DNA from: Clostridiales bacterium
Lineage (GTDB): Bacteria; Bacillota_A; Clostridia; Oscillospirales; Oscillospiraceae
Direction: 5' to 3'
DNA: 14,022 bases
NCBI GenBank assembly: GCA_019417795.1
Contig: DXUR01000016.1
Coordinates: forward strand, 1-14,022
How positions within the stretch are numbered: position 1 is the stretch's first letter; every line of letters starts with the position of its first letter. The notes under the pieces are model-generated. The model was not told the origin of the DNA. It made no database searches and worked only from the letters and a program-made list of their open reading frames with translations. Positions 7,398 to 13,903 of the stretch are shown here, piece after piece. The translations under genes and the position numbers were made by a program.

Positions 7398-8544
7398 TAT
7401 TTCCGCAATTCAGAACACCCCGGACGTGTCTTTCATCGACAACAAGACCATTGACGACGTGCGCGGGGATATGGTGGCAGACTTTGAGGCGTTTATGCTC
7501 CAGGCGACGGGCAGCAAGGTGTCCCTGGGCCGCGCCTCTGTCCACCGCATGATCCTGTATTCGGCGGCGGCGCAGATTTACCAAGCCATGCAGTACGTTG
7601 ACCGAGCGGGCAAGCAAAGCCTACTGAAATACTCCTATTCGGAGTTCCTGGACAATCTGGCGCTGCTGAAAGGCGTTACCAGAGAACCGGCAAAGGCGGC
7701 CACGACCACGATCCGCTTTACCGCGTCAGCCACCAGGACGCTGGCCACGCCGATCCCGGCGGGCACCAGGGTTTCCTCCAGCGGTTCCATTTATTTCAGC
7801 ACGATGGAGTACGCAGAGATCCCGGCGGGCAGCCTGACGGTGGACGTGCTGGCGGAGTGTACCGCAACAGGCAACGCGGGCAACGGACTGGCGCCTGGCG
7901 AGGTGTCCACCATCGTGGATCCCGTTCCCTACATTACCAGCGCCGTGAACCAGAACACCACGGAGGGCGGCGCAGACGTGGAGAACGACGAAAGCCTGGC
8001 GGAGCGGGTTTACCTGGCCCCTGGCGCCTATTCTACGGCAGGCCCGGAGGACGGATACCTGTACCACGCCAAGAAGTACAACGCCGCCATTGGTGACGTG
8101 GTGGCCACCAGCGACCACGAAGCGGGCCAGGTGGATATTGTTTTCATCATGGCCGACGGTTCCAAGCCGGGCGCGGCCATGATCTCCGGCCTGCAGGCGT
8201 ACCTCTCCGGTAAAACGATCCGCCCCATGACGGACAAGCTGACCGTGAAAGCCCCGGAGGAGGTCACATACAGCATTAACCTGACGTATTACATCAACCG
8301 CAGCGACAGCGCCAGAGCGGTGGCAATCCAGGCGGCGGTGGCCCAGGCCGTGGAGGAATATAAAACCTGGCAGCGCACCATAGGCCGCGACGTGAACCCG
8401 TCGCAGCTGGCCGCCATGGTCATGGAGGCAGGCGCCAAGCGTGTCACCGTGACCGCGCCGACGTTCGCGGCGGTGGCCGCCACAAAGGTGGCAGCATTGA
8501 CCGGATCGGCCACCGTGACGTATGGAGGGCTGGAAGATGATTAA
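7390..8544 (+). CDS. Baseplate J-like protein
   Basis: This 384-residue protein is a baseplate wedge component of the gpJ family (T4 gp6-like), expected to form the ring around the hub. Family signs are the N-terminal ISAIQNTPDVSFIDNKTID, the LDNLALLKGVTREPAKAATT block near residue 80, the GNAGNGLAPGEVSTI strand, and the strongly conserved acidic ENDESLAERVYLAPGAYSTA followed by G-P-x-x-x-Y-x-Y-H. The start is a GTG; AAGGTGGTGA at 7374-7383 lies just upstream, and the gene overlaps gpW by 8 bases. The length is normal. Confidence 0.93.
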   Translation: MPDISAIQNTPDVSFIDNKTIDDVRGDMVADFEAFMLQATGSKVSLGRASVHRMILYSAAAQIYQAMQYVDRAGKQSLLKYSYSEFLDNLALLKGVTREPAKAATTTIRFTASATRTLATPIPAGTRVSSSGSIYFSTMEYAEIPAGSLTVDVLAECTATGNAGNGLAPGEVSTIVDPVPYITSAVNQNTTEGGADVENDESLAERVYLAPGAYSTAGPEDGYLYHAKKYNAAIGDVVATSDHEAGQVDIVFIMADGSKPGAAMISGLQAYLSGKTIRPMTDKLTVKAPEEVTYSINLTYYINRSDSARAVAIQAAVAQAVEEYKTWQRTIGRDVNPSQLAAMVMEAGAKRVTVTAPTFAAVAATKVAALTGSATVTYGGLEDD

Positions 8545-9106
8545 ACTTTCCGGCAGCCGCTTCACGGACATTATGCCGGAGAACCTGGCAGAGCAACCGG
8601 AGATCCAGGCGCTTGCCTACGCCGTGGGCAGGCAGGTGGAGAAGCTGCTGGCCTATGCCGACGGCGCCCGCACCTATGCGGCGATCTATGCTGTGCCGGA
8701 AAAGGTGCTGGATCTGCTGGCCGTGGAACTGCGTACCCCGTCCTATGACGAAAACTTTTCCATTAAGGTCAAGCGAACCCTGATCGCGGAAAGCCTGCTG
8801 TTTTACGCGCAGATGGGCACCCCGGCAGCGGTGAACCGGATTATTGAAACCATTTTCCAGGCCGGTCATATCAGCGAGTGGTGGGAATACGGCGGGAAAC
8901 CCTATCACTTCAAGGCATACACCACGAACCCGGCTATTACGTCGGACGACGTGGAGGAGTTCAAGCGGGTGCTGGGCACCGTAAAGCGCCTTTCTGCCTG
9001 GCTGGACGAAATCGTGTTGGATCTGTCCACACCTCCGGCGGAGGTATTCGTGGGCCATTGGATCCACACGGGCGATTTTATCACCCTGCAAAGGGCGACT
9101 ATGTAA
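8537..9106 (+). CDS. Phage tail protein I (gpI, baseplate wedge)
   Basis: This protein of about 189 residues matches the P2 gpI family (T4 gp7-like). It has LPEN-like DIMPENLAEQPEIQALAYAV at the start, LDLLAVELRTPSYDENFSIK in the middle (P2-type proteins have L-P-x-L-A-x-x-x-x-x-x-x-W here), and TPAAVNRIIETIFQAGHISE followed by WWEYGG. It would join gpJ in the baseplate and connect tail fibres. I chose ATG 8537 over ATG 8522 because GGAGG at 8524-8528 lies at a good distance upstream of 8537, while 8522 has none. The gene then overlaps the end of gpJ by 8 bases. Confidence 0.9.
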   Translation: MIKLSGSRFTDIMPENLAEQPEIQALAYAVGRQVEKLLAYADGARTYAAIYAVPEKVLDLLAVELRTPSYDENFSIKVKRTLIAESLLFYAQMGTPAAVNRIIETIFQAGHISEWWEYGGKPYHFKAYTTNPAITSDDVEEFKRVLGTVKRLSAWLDEIVLDLSTPPAEVFVGHWIHTGDFITLQRATM

Positions 9107-9122
9107 CAGGAGGTTATCAGCC

Positions 9123-11831
9123 ATGTTTCAGGCCCCGAAACTGACAGACGCCGGCAAAAACCTGTATTACAGGAATATGGCCGGTGAGGGGATCAAATTC
9201 ACAACCATTCAGCTGGGCAACGGCACAATCAGCGGCCCGATCTCCGCTATGACGGCCCTTGTCAGCGCCGTGGTGACCATTGACGCCGCGGTGAAAAACA
9301 ACGCGGAGCAGTACGCCGACGTGTCCGGCCATTTCTCCAACGCAGAACTGGAGGAGGGTTTTTACTGGCGCGAGATCGGCGTGTTTGCGGCGGATCCCGA
9401 TTACCCCAATGACCGCAGCCACGACATTCTTTACTGCTACCAAAACGCCTATGACACGGCGGACTTTATCCCCGTGGCGTCGGTGGAAACGGTGGAAAAA
9501 AACATTACCGTGCCCATTATCGTGGGCGACGCCTCCACGGTGTCCTGCACCCTGTCCAGTTCGCAGGTGCTGGTGTCGGAGGCGGACCTGGAGGCGCACG
9601 ACAAGGACGCGAACGCCCATAATGCCCTGTTTGAGAAGATCAACAAGGAACTGGAAAAGAAACAGGACACGATCACCGCCAAGGGCATTTTGAAAGGCGA
9701 CCAGGACGCAAAGGGAAACCCCACCGTGACCAAGGCCACGCCGGGCGTGGACTACCAGCAGCCCACCCAAGTGCTGACGGAAAGCAACGCCATGGCCCTG
9801 ACGGACACGGTTCCGTTTTTCTCCGGTTCTGCCGGGCAAAATCGCAAGGTCACGCTGAAAAAGCTAAAGGAGGCCCTGGGCGTCCAGTCTGCCAGTATCA
9901 ACGTGACGACCTGCGCCGGCGCGGCGGTGGTTTGCACGGACGGAGAAACCACCCTGAACGGCGTGGGTTCCACCAAGTTCTCCCTGCCGGAGAACACCGG
10001 CACCTGGGAGGTAACCGCCACCCTTAACGGACACACGGCCAGCGCCGTGGTGGAGGTCACCGGCGCCATGCAGTACAACGTGGATCTGGTGATTACCTCC
10101 AGCGTGGCAGTCACCCACGCACCCACGAAAACCGCCTACAACGTGGGGGAAACATTCGACCCCACCGGCCTGGTGGTCACCGCTACCTATGCCGACGGCA
10201 CCACGGAGGACGTAACGGACGGCTGCACGTTCAGCCCCACCGTTATGGCAGCCAGCACCACGGCGGTGACGATCAAATACCAGCGGGCGGGCGTGACGGT
10301 CACGACCACCCAGGCGGTCACGGTCCTGGAAATGTCCAGCATTTCCGTGAAAACCGCACCCAACAAAACCGCGTATTACATCGGTGAGAGTTTCGACGCC
10401 ACCGGAATGGTGATTGAGGCCACCATGTCCAACGGCACCAAAAAGACCGTGACGGGCTGGACGTACACCCCCAGCGGCGCCCTTTCCAAGACGGACACGG
10501 CGGTGACGATCTCCTACACGGAAAACGGCGTCACAAAGACCTGCACCCAGGCAATCACGATCCGCACCCTGTCCAGCATTTCCGTGACGACGGCACCCAC
10601 GAAAACCGCCTACAAGTACGGGGAGAAGTTCAGCAGCGCCGGAATGGTGATTACCGCCAAATATTCGGACAACGCCACCCGCGTGGTGAGCGGCTGGACC
10701 TATTCGCCCACCGGCGCCCTGGGGCTGGCCAATACAACGATCACGATTACCTACGCAGAGGGCGGCGTGAGTAAGACCTGCACCCAGGCCATTACCGTGA
10801 GCAACTACCTTTCCAGTATCGCGGTGACCCACGCACCCACGAAAACCTCCTATTTCACCGGCGAAACGTTCAACAGCGCGGGAATGGTGGTCACCGCTAC
10901 CATGGCAGACGGCAGTAAAAAGACCGTCACCGGCTACACCTGCAGCCCCACCACCATGGCAGCCAACACCACGGCGGTCACCGTCAGCTATTCCGAGGGA
11001 GGCGTGACCAAGACGACCACCACCCCGGTAACGGTCACCAGCATTTCCAACACGCTGGCCTCCAACAGCTGGGCAACGATCCGCGCCGTGTCCGACGCCG
11101 GAAAGGGGTCCAATTACTGGAGCGTGGGCGACGCCAAGGGGATCACGATCAACGGCAAGGTGGGCGCCACGACGATCTCAAATCTGGCCATTTCCGTGTT
11201 TATCCTGGGTTTCAACCACAACGCCAGCCGCGAGGGCAGCAACCGGATCCATTTCCAGATCGGCAAGATCAACGGCACCCTGGTGGGCCTGGTAGACGGC
11301 AATTACGGAAGCAGTACCAGCACCACCGGCGCCTTTACCATGAACACGTCATACACGAACAGCGGCGGGTGGAATAACAGCCACATGAGAAAGACCGTGC
11401 TGGGCAGCAACAGCGCCAGCGCCACCAGCCCCGCGGCCAATACCCTGCTGGCAGCCCTGCCGGCGGATCTCCGGGCGGTTATGAAGCCGGCCACCAAGTA
11501 CAGCGACAACACCGGCGGCGGAAGTGACACCGCCAGCTATGTCACCAGCACCACGGATCTGCTGCCGCTGCTTTCGGAGTTTGAATACCACGGGGCCAGG
11601 TCCTACGCCAACAGCGCGGAGAAGAATTACCAGGCCCAGTATGACTATTACAAGGCTGGAAACAGCAAGGTGCATTATAAGCACAACGCCACCGGCACGG
11701 CGGCCAATGTGTGGTGCCGGTCCGTCAATTCGAGCAACTACGGCATTTTCTGCCTTGTCAACACCGACGGCAGCGCCCGCACTGCCACCGCCTACTCTTC
11801 CTGGGCGCTGGCCCCCTGCTTTTTTGTCTAA
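9123..11831 (+). CDS. Tail fibre / receptor-binding protein with Ig-like stalk and DGR-diversified C-terminus
   Basis: This 902-residue protein follows gpI, the usual place of the tail fibre. Residues 1-200 resemble the phage tail-collar fibre N-terminus (KLTDAGKNLYYRNMAGEGIK, EEGFYWREIGVFA), which attaches to the baseplate. A His-rich helical linker with HDKDANAH follows near residue 160. Residues about 327-639 hold four Big_3 Ig-like domains. Residues about 640-902 resemble DUF6273, a C-type-lectin/formylglycine-enzyme-like fold, with LGFNHNASR, GGWNNSHMR, LPADLRAVMKP and a final W-A-L-A-P. The last 44 residues are the DGR variable region. Its nine variable positions (873-875, 886-889, 891-892) fall where TR has AAY codons. 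This protein would contact the host surface. The start follows AGGAGGT at 9108-9114. Confidence 0.93.
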   Translation: MFQAPKLTDAGKNLYYRNMAGEGIKFTTIQLGNGTISGPISAMTALVSAVVTIDAAVKNNAEQYADVSGHFSNAELEEGFYWREIGVFAADPDYPNDRSHDILYCYQNAYDTADFIPVASVETVEKNITVPIIVGDASTVSCTLSSSQVLVSEADLEAHDKDANAHNALFEKINKELEKKQDTITAKGILKGDQDAKGNPTVTKATPGVDYQQPTQVLTESNAMALTDTVPFFSGSAGQNRKVTLKKLKEALGVQSASINVTTCAGAAVVCTDGETTLNGVGSTKFSLPENTGTWEVTATLNGHTASAVVEVTGAMQYNVDLVITSSVAVTHAPTKTAYNVGETFDPTGLVVTATYADGTTEDVTDGCTFSPTVMAASTTAVTIKYQRAGVTVTTTQAVTVLEMSSISVKTAPNKTAYYIGESFDATGMVIEATMSNGTKKTVTGWTYTPSGALSKTDTAVTISYTENGVTKTCTQAITIRTLSSISVTTAPTKTAYKYGEKFSSAGMVITAKYSDNATRVVSGWTYSPTGALGLANTTITITYAEGGVSKTCTQAITVSNYLSSIAVTHAPTKTSYFTGETFNSAGMVVTATMADGSKKTVTGYTCSPTTMAANTTAVTVSYSEGGVTKTTTTPVTVTSISNTLASNSWATIRAVSDAGKGSNYWSVGDAKGITINGKVGATTISNLAISVFILGFNHNASREGSNRIHFQIGKINGTLVGLVDGNYGSSTSTTGAFTMNTSYTNSGGWNNSHMRKTVLGSNSASATSPAANTLLAALPADLRAVMKPATKYSDNTGGGSDTASYVTSTTDLLPLLSEFEYHGARSYANSAEKNYQAQYDYYKAGNSKVHYKHNATGTAANVWCRSVNSSNYGIFCLVNTDGSARTATAYSSWALAPCFFV
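10101..11040 (+). repeat. Four tandem Big_3 Ig-like domain repeats in the tail fibre
   Basis: Four units of about 78 residues (about 235 bases) start near 10101, 10335, 10569 and 10809. Each begins S-I-x-V-x-x-A-P-x-K-T-x-Y and contains G-E-x-F, G-(M/L)-V-(I/V)-x-A and a closing T-(Q/P)-x-(I/V)-T-V/I strand. Some blocks are nearly identical in DNA, for example GCACCCACGAAAACC in units 1, 3 and 4, which suggests duplication or homogenisation. The domains probably form an extended stalk that holds the variable tip away from the baseplate, and they may bind surface sugars. Confidence 0.88.
11697..11823 (+). repeat. DGR variable region (VR)
   Basis: These 127 bases at the 3' end of the fibre gene align without gaps to 12435-12561 (offset 738). 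Fifteen positions differ. Fourteen correspond to A in the template copy and one to T (12458, VR base 11720, a silent Arg change). The changed codons are at 11739-11747, 11778-11789 and 11793-11798, plus base 11819. The invariant GC-rich end TCCTGGGCGCTGGCCCCCTG (11799-11818) is the likely initiation of mutagenic homology. This directional adenine pattern identifies it as the recipient copy. Confidence 0.95.
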
Positions 11832-11854
11832 TCGCCGCAGCATATCCGGCAAAA

Positions 11855-11878
11855 TCCCGCCCACGGAAGTGGGCGGGA
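11855..11878. other. DGR target hairpin/cruciform downstream of VR
   Basis: TCCCGCCCAC and GTGGGCGGGA form a perfect 10-bp stem closed by the loop GGAA, which fits GNRA. It begins 24 bases after the fibre stop and 32 bases after the end of VR. Bordetella phage BPP-1 and related DGRs carry a hairpin with a 4-base loop just downstream of VR that is needed for efficient retrohoming and stays next to the recipient copy only. No such hairpin follows TR here. It could also slow transcription, but no T-run follows it on the + strand. Confidence 0.8.
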
Positions 11879-11915
11879 AACCCGGACAGAGAAAGAAAAC
11901 CCGTGAGGTGAAAGA

Positions 11916-12374
11916 ATGTCAGTTCTGAAAGAAAAGCGGACCGTGAGCAAAGCGGAGTATGTGAACACCGCAAACCAGATTTATGTGGAAACGGTGGGAT
12001 TTTTGACGCGGCTTTCCGCCCGTTATTCCCGGCTGATTGCAGAGGGCACCGCGCAGCTGGCCGGTGAGGTCATGGACCACACCGAAAAGGCCAACAAAAT
12101 ATACCCGTCGGACGAACAGCGCAAAGCCCAGCGCAAGGCGCATTTGCTGGAGGCGCTGGCCTCCCTCTCTGCGCTGGACGTGCGCCTGACCCACGCCTAT
12201 CTGGTTATGTACCAGAACCCGCAAGGGTGCTTTACGGCGCCCAGCGGAAAAACGGTCCCACCCAAGGAGGCCATGGACAAGCTGGACCGCATGGCGCAGA
12301 GCCTGGGCGAACTGATAGACCGGGAGGACACCCTGCTGCGGAATATCCTGGAGAGCGACAGGAAACGGAAATAA
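11916..12374 (+). CDS. avd: DGR accessory variability determinant (Avd-like)
   Basis: This 152-residue protein is almost entirely helical by appearance. Helical segments lie near residues 12-36, 38-60, 66-98 and 114-148, with a Pro/Gly-rich loop (QNPQGCFTAPSG) before the last. It is rich in Lys and Arg (DEQRKAQRKAH, ESDRKRK). Avd proteins are basic four-helix bundles that form a pentameric barrel, bind the reverse transcriptase and template RNA, and are required for mutagenic retrohoming. Its place between VR and TR is the standard one. It is slightly longer than BPP-1 Avd (about 128 aa). The start follows GAGGTG at 11905-11910. I infer Avd from helical pattern, charge and location rather than from a catalytic motif, as the family has none. 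Confidence 0.8.
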   Translation: MSVLKEKRTVSKAEYVNTANQIYVETVGFLTRLSARYSRLIAEGTAQLAGEVMDHTEKANKIYPSDEQRKAQRKAHLLEALASLSALDVRLTHAYLVMYQNPQGCFTAPSGKTVPPKEAMDKLDRMAQSLGELIDREDTLLRNILESDRKRK

Positions 12375-12383
12375 GTCATTTTT

Positions 12384-12557
12384 ATGGGTGTATCTTTGAA
12401 AACGCGCCGGGAGGCAGGGCGGCTTTCCCCTCTGACGGCGGCCAATGTGTGGTGCCGTTCCGTCAATTCGAGCAACAACAACAATTTCTGCCTTGTCAAC
12501 ACCGACGGCAGCGCCAACAATAACAACGCCAACAATTCCTGGGCGCTGGCCCCCTGA
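12384..12557 (+). CDS. Possible small ORF reading through TR in the VR frame (57 codons)
   Basis: An ATG at 12384 opens a frame that runs through the whole TR and ends at TGA 12555-12557. It has a novel N-terminus (MGVSLKTRREAGRLSPL) followed by the undiversified fibre tip with its Asn clusters and W-A-L-A-P end. The frame is the same as that of avd, whose stop is only 9 bases before this ATG. No good ribosome binding site precedes the ATG, and the TR part would be open in any case because it mirrors a coding VR. It is more likely an RNA template than a protein gene, so I list it with low confidence. Confidence 0.25.
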   Translation: MGVSLKTRREAGRLSPLTAANVWCRSVNSSNNNNFCLVNTDGSANNNNANNSWALAP

Positions 12558-12561
12558 TTTT
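12435..12561 (+). repeat. DGR template repeat (TR)
   Basis: This non-diversified copy is transcribed and reverse-transcribed with errors at adenines. It holds AAC AAC AAT (12477-12485), AAC AAT AAC AAC (12516-12527) and AAC AAT (12531-12536), nine AAY codons, every one changed in VR. AAY can mutate to any NNY codon, giving 15 amino acids and never a stop, so the nine sites allow about 15 to the ninth power (3.8 x 10^10) proteins. TR ends with the same GC-rich block as VR, then TGA where VR has TGC. It lies between avd and the reverse transcriptase, as is usual. Confidence 0.95.
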
Positions 12562-12775
12562 GCATAACTGGGTCAAATGCAGTAACGAACGTGAACCGGA
12601 CCCATGTAAAAGGAAAGATACTTCCCTGGCGAAAGCCTGAAACTGCCCGCTGATGATCCCGCGCGGACGCTGCTTGCATGGCGGGGGTATTGTGCTAACC
12701 CCGTTTCATGCGCTGGATCGAAGCAGTTTAGACGCACACCAACACCACAACTGTACGGAGGGCGAATACTTTTCT
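12562..12775 (+). ncRNA. DGR spacer: probable structured part of the template RNA
   Basis: There is no credible gene in this stretch between TR and the reverse transcriptase start. In BPP-1 the RNA downstream of TR binds Avd and the reverse transcriptase and supplies the primer for cDNA synthesis, so a similar role is inferred. Pairings visible by eye are TGGGTC (12569-12574) with GACCCA (12599-12604), a small GGC-GAAA-GCC hairpin at 12628-12637, and a two-part hairpin at 12675-12712 with GCATG/CATGC outside and GGGGT/ACCCC inside. Together with 12375-12434 and TR, it makes a 401-base gap without a conventional gene. Confidence 0.55.
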
Positions 12776-13900
12776 ATGACAAGCGAACAGCGCCGCGAGG
12801 CGCGTTACAGACGCCGCCAGACAAGGCGGCAGGCAAAGCGAAAGGCCCGCAGCGACGCCCTGGGGCCGATTGAGGAAGTTTTCAGTTACCGGGCCATGTT
12901 TTTCTATGGCCGGAAATGCTGCAACGGCGTGAGGTGGAAAGCCAGCACACAGCGGTTTGAAATGCACCTGTTTTCTGGCACCGCCAAGCGCCGGCGCAAG
13001 ATCCTGAATGGAACGTGGAAACCGGGCAAAACCGCCCATTTCACCCTGAAAGAGCGGGGCAAGGTTCGACCAATAGACGCGCCGCACATTGAGGATCGGC
13101 AGGTTTATAAGGTTCTGACCAAAAAGGTGCTGGTGCCGCTGTATGTGCCCAGTATGATCTACGACAACAAAGCCAGCCAGAAAGGCGGCGGCCTGCATTT
13201 CCATTACAGACGCCTGGCCAAGCACCTGCGGGATCATTACCGCAAGCATGGCCTGGAGGGTGCCCTGTTCCTGATGGATTTTCACCACTTTTTCCCGGAC
13301 GCGCCCCACGCGCTGCTGTATGAGCGGCACCGGGGCATGATCCTAAACCCGGACCTGCGGCAGTTGGCCGATCTGGTGGTGGCAGCCGTGCCGGGCGGCG
13401 TGGGTATGCCGCTGGGCGTGGAGCCAAGCCAGCAGGAAATGGTGGCGCTGCCGTCCTCCCTGGACAACCGGATCAAAGCCCAGCTTTCGATCCATGGCGC
13501 TGCCCATTACATGGACGACTATTACACCATTCTGCCGTCGAAGCAGGCGGCGGAGGTGACCGCGGCGGACGTGATCGGCCACGCGGAGGCCATGGGCCTG
13601 CAGGTCAACGCTGGAAAGTCAAAAGTGGTTCCGTTCTCCAGACCGTTCCGGTTCTGCAAAGCAAAGTTTCAGGTGACGGACACCGGCGCCGTGAAGATCC
13701 ACGGCTGCCGTGACGGAATGAAGCGGGCACGGCGGAAACTGCGGCTTTTCCAGGCGCGTGTGGCCAGCGGTGAAATGACGGTGGAGCAGGTGGCCCAATG
13801 GCTGCAAACACCGATTTCCTATTATGAAAACTTCAACGATCACGGCAGGGTGCTGAAACTGCGGCGGCTATTTTATGCGATTTTCAAAACGGAGGTGTAA
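12776..13900 (+). CDS. DGR reverse transcriptase
   Basis: This 374-residue protein is an RNA-directed DNA polymerase of the DGR class, which copies the TR RNA while misreading adenines. Motifs in order are GKVRPIDAPHIEDRQVYKVL (residues 95-114, fingers), the catalytic FLMDFHHFF with Asp168, the LGVEPSQ motif at 213-219, and YMDD at 245-248 with Asp247 and Asp248. LGVEPSQ fits [ILV]GxxxSQ, the DGR-specific replacement of QGxxxSP found in other retroelement polymerases. The C-terminal thumb follows to 374. The length is typical. The start at 12776 is preferred over ATG 12653 because CGGAGGG (12756-12762) precedes it and the extra 41 residues would be read from the structured spacer. The N-terminus is very basic, fitting RNA binding. 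Confidence 0.95.
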   Translation: MTSEQRREARYRRRQTRRQAKRKARSDALGPIEEVFSYRAMFFYGRKCCNGVRWKASTQRFEMHLFSGTAKRRRKILNGTWKPGKTAHFTLKERGKVRPIDAPHIEDRQVYKVLTKKVLVPLYVPSMIYDNKASQKGGGLHFHYRRLAKHLRDHYRKHGLEGALFLMDFHHFFPDAPHALLYERHRGMILNPDLRQLADLVVAAVPGGVGMPLGVEPSQQEMVALPSSLDNRIKAQLSIHGAAHYMDDYYTILPSKQAAEVTAADVIGHAEAMGLQVNAGKSKVVPFSRPFRFCKAKFQVTDTGAVKIHGCRDGMKRARRKLRLFQARVASGEMTVEQVAQWLQTPISYYENFNDHGRVLKLRRLFYAIFKTEV

Positions 13901-13903
13901 ACC

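Noticed and set aside
11855..11878. The hairpin as a Rho-independent terminator
   Set aside because: On the + strand the stem is followed by AACCCGG, not a T-run, and the downstream genes need to be transcribed. On the minus strand there is a short T-run, but no minus-strand gene ends here.
12375..12434. A promoter for the TR/reverse transcriptase transcript
   Set aside because: I looked for paired -35 and -10 boxes in the leader and spacer and found no convincing pair with proper spacing, so none is reported.
12227..12523. A 98-residue + strand frame overlapping avd and TR
   Set aside because: It is out of frame with both avd and the VR-like reading of TR and lacks a start signal. It is open mainly because the Asn-rich repeats read as Gln in this phase.
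12435..12561. TR as a simple pseudogene or duplicated gene fragment
   Set aside because: Random decay would not place 14 of 15 differences at adenines of one copy, nor put the copy between an Avd-like gene and a DGR reverse transcriptase.
12653..12775. An upstream ATG that would extend the reverse transcriptase by 41 residues
   Set aside because: There is no ribosome binding site before 12653, and the added segment would come from the structured spacer. ATG 12776 has a good site and gives a typical length.
12776..13900. The reverse transcriptase as a group II intron or retron enzyme
   Set aside because: There is no intron maturase domain or intron RNA boundary, and it has GxxxSQ in place of QGxxxSP. 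The adjacent VR/TR pair points to a DGR.
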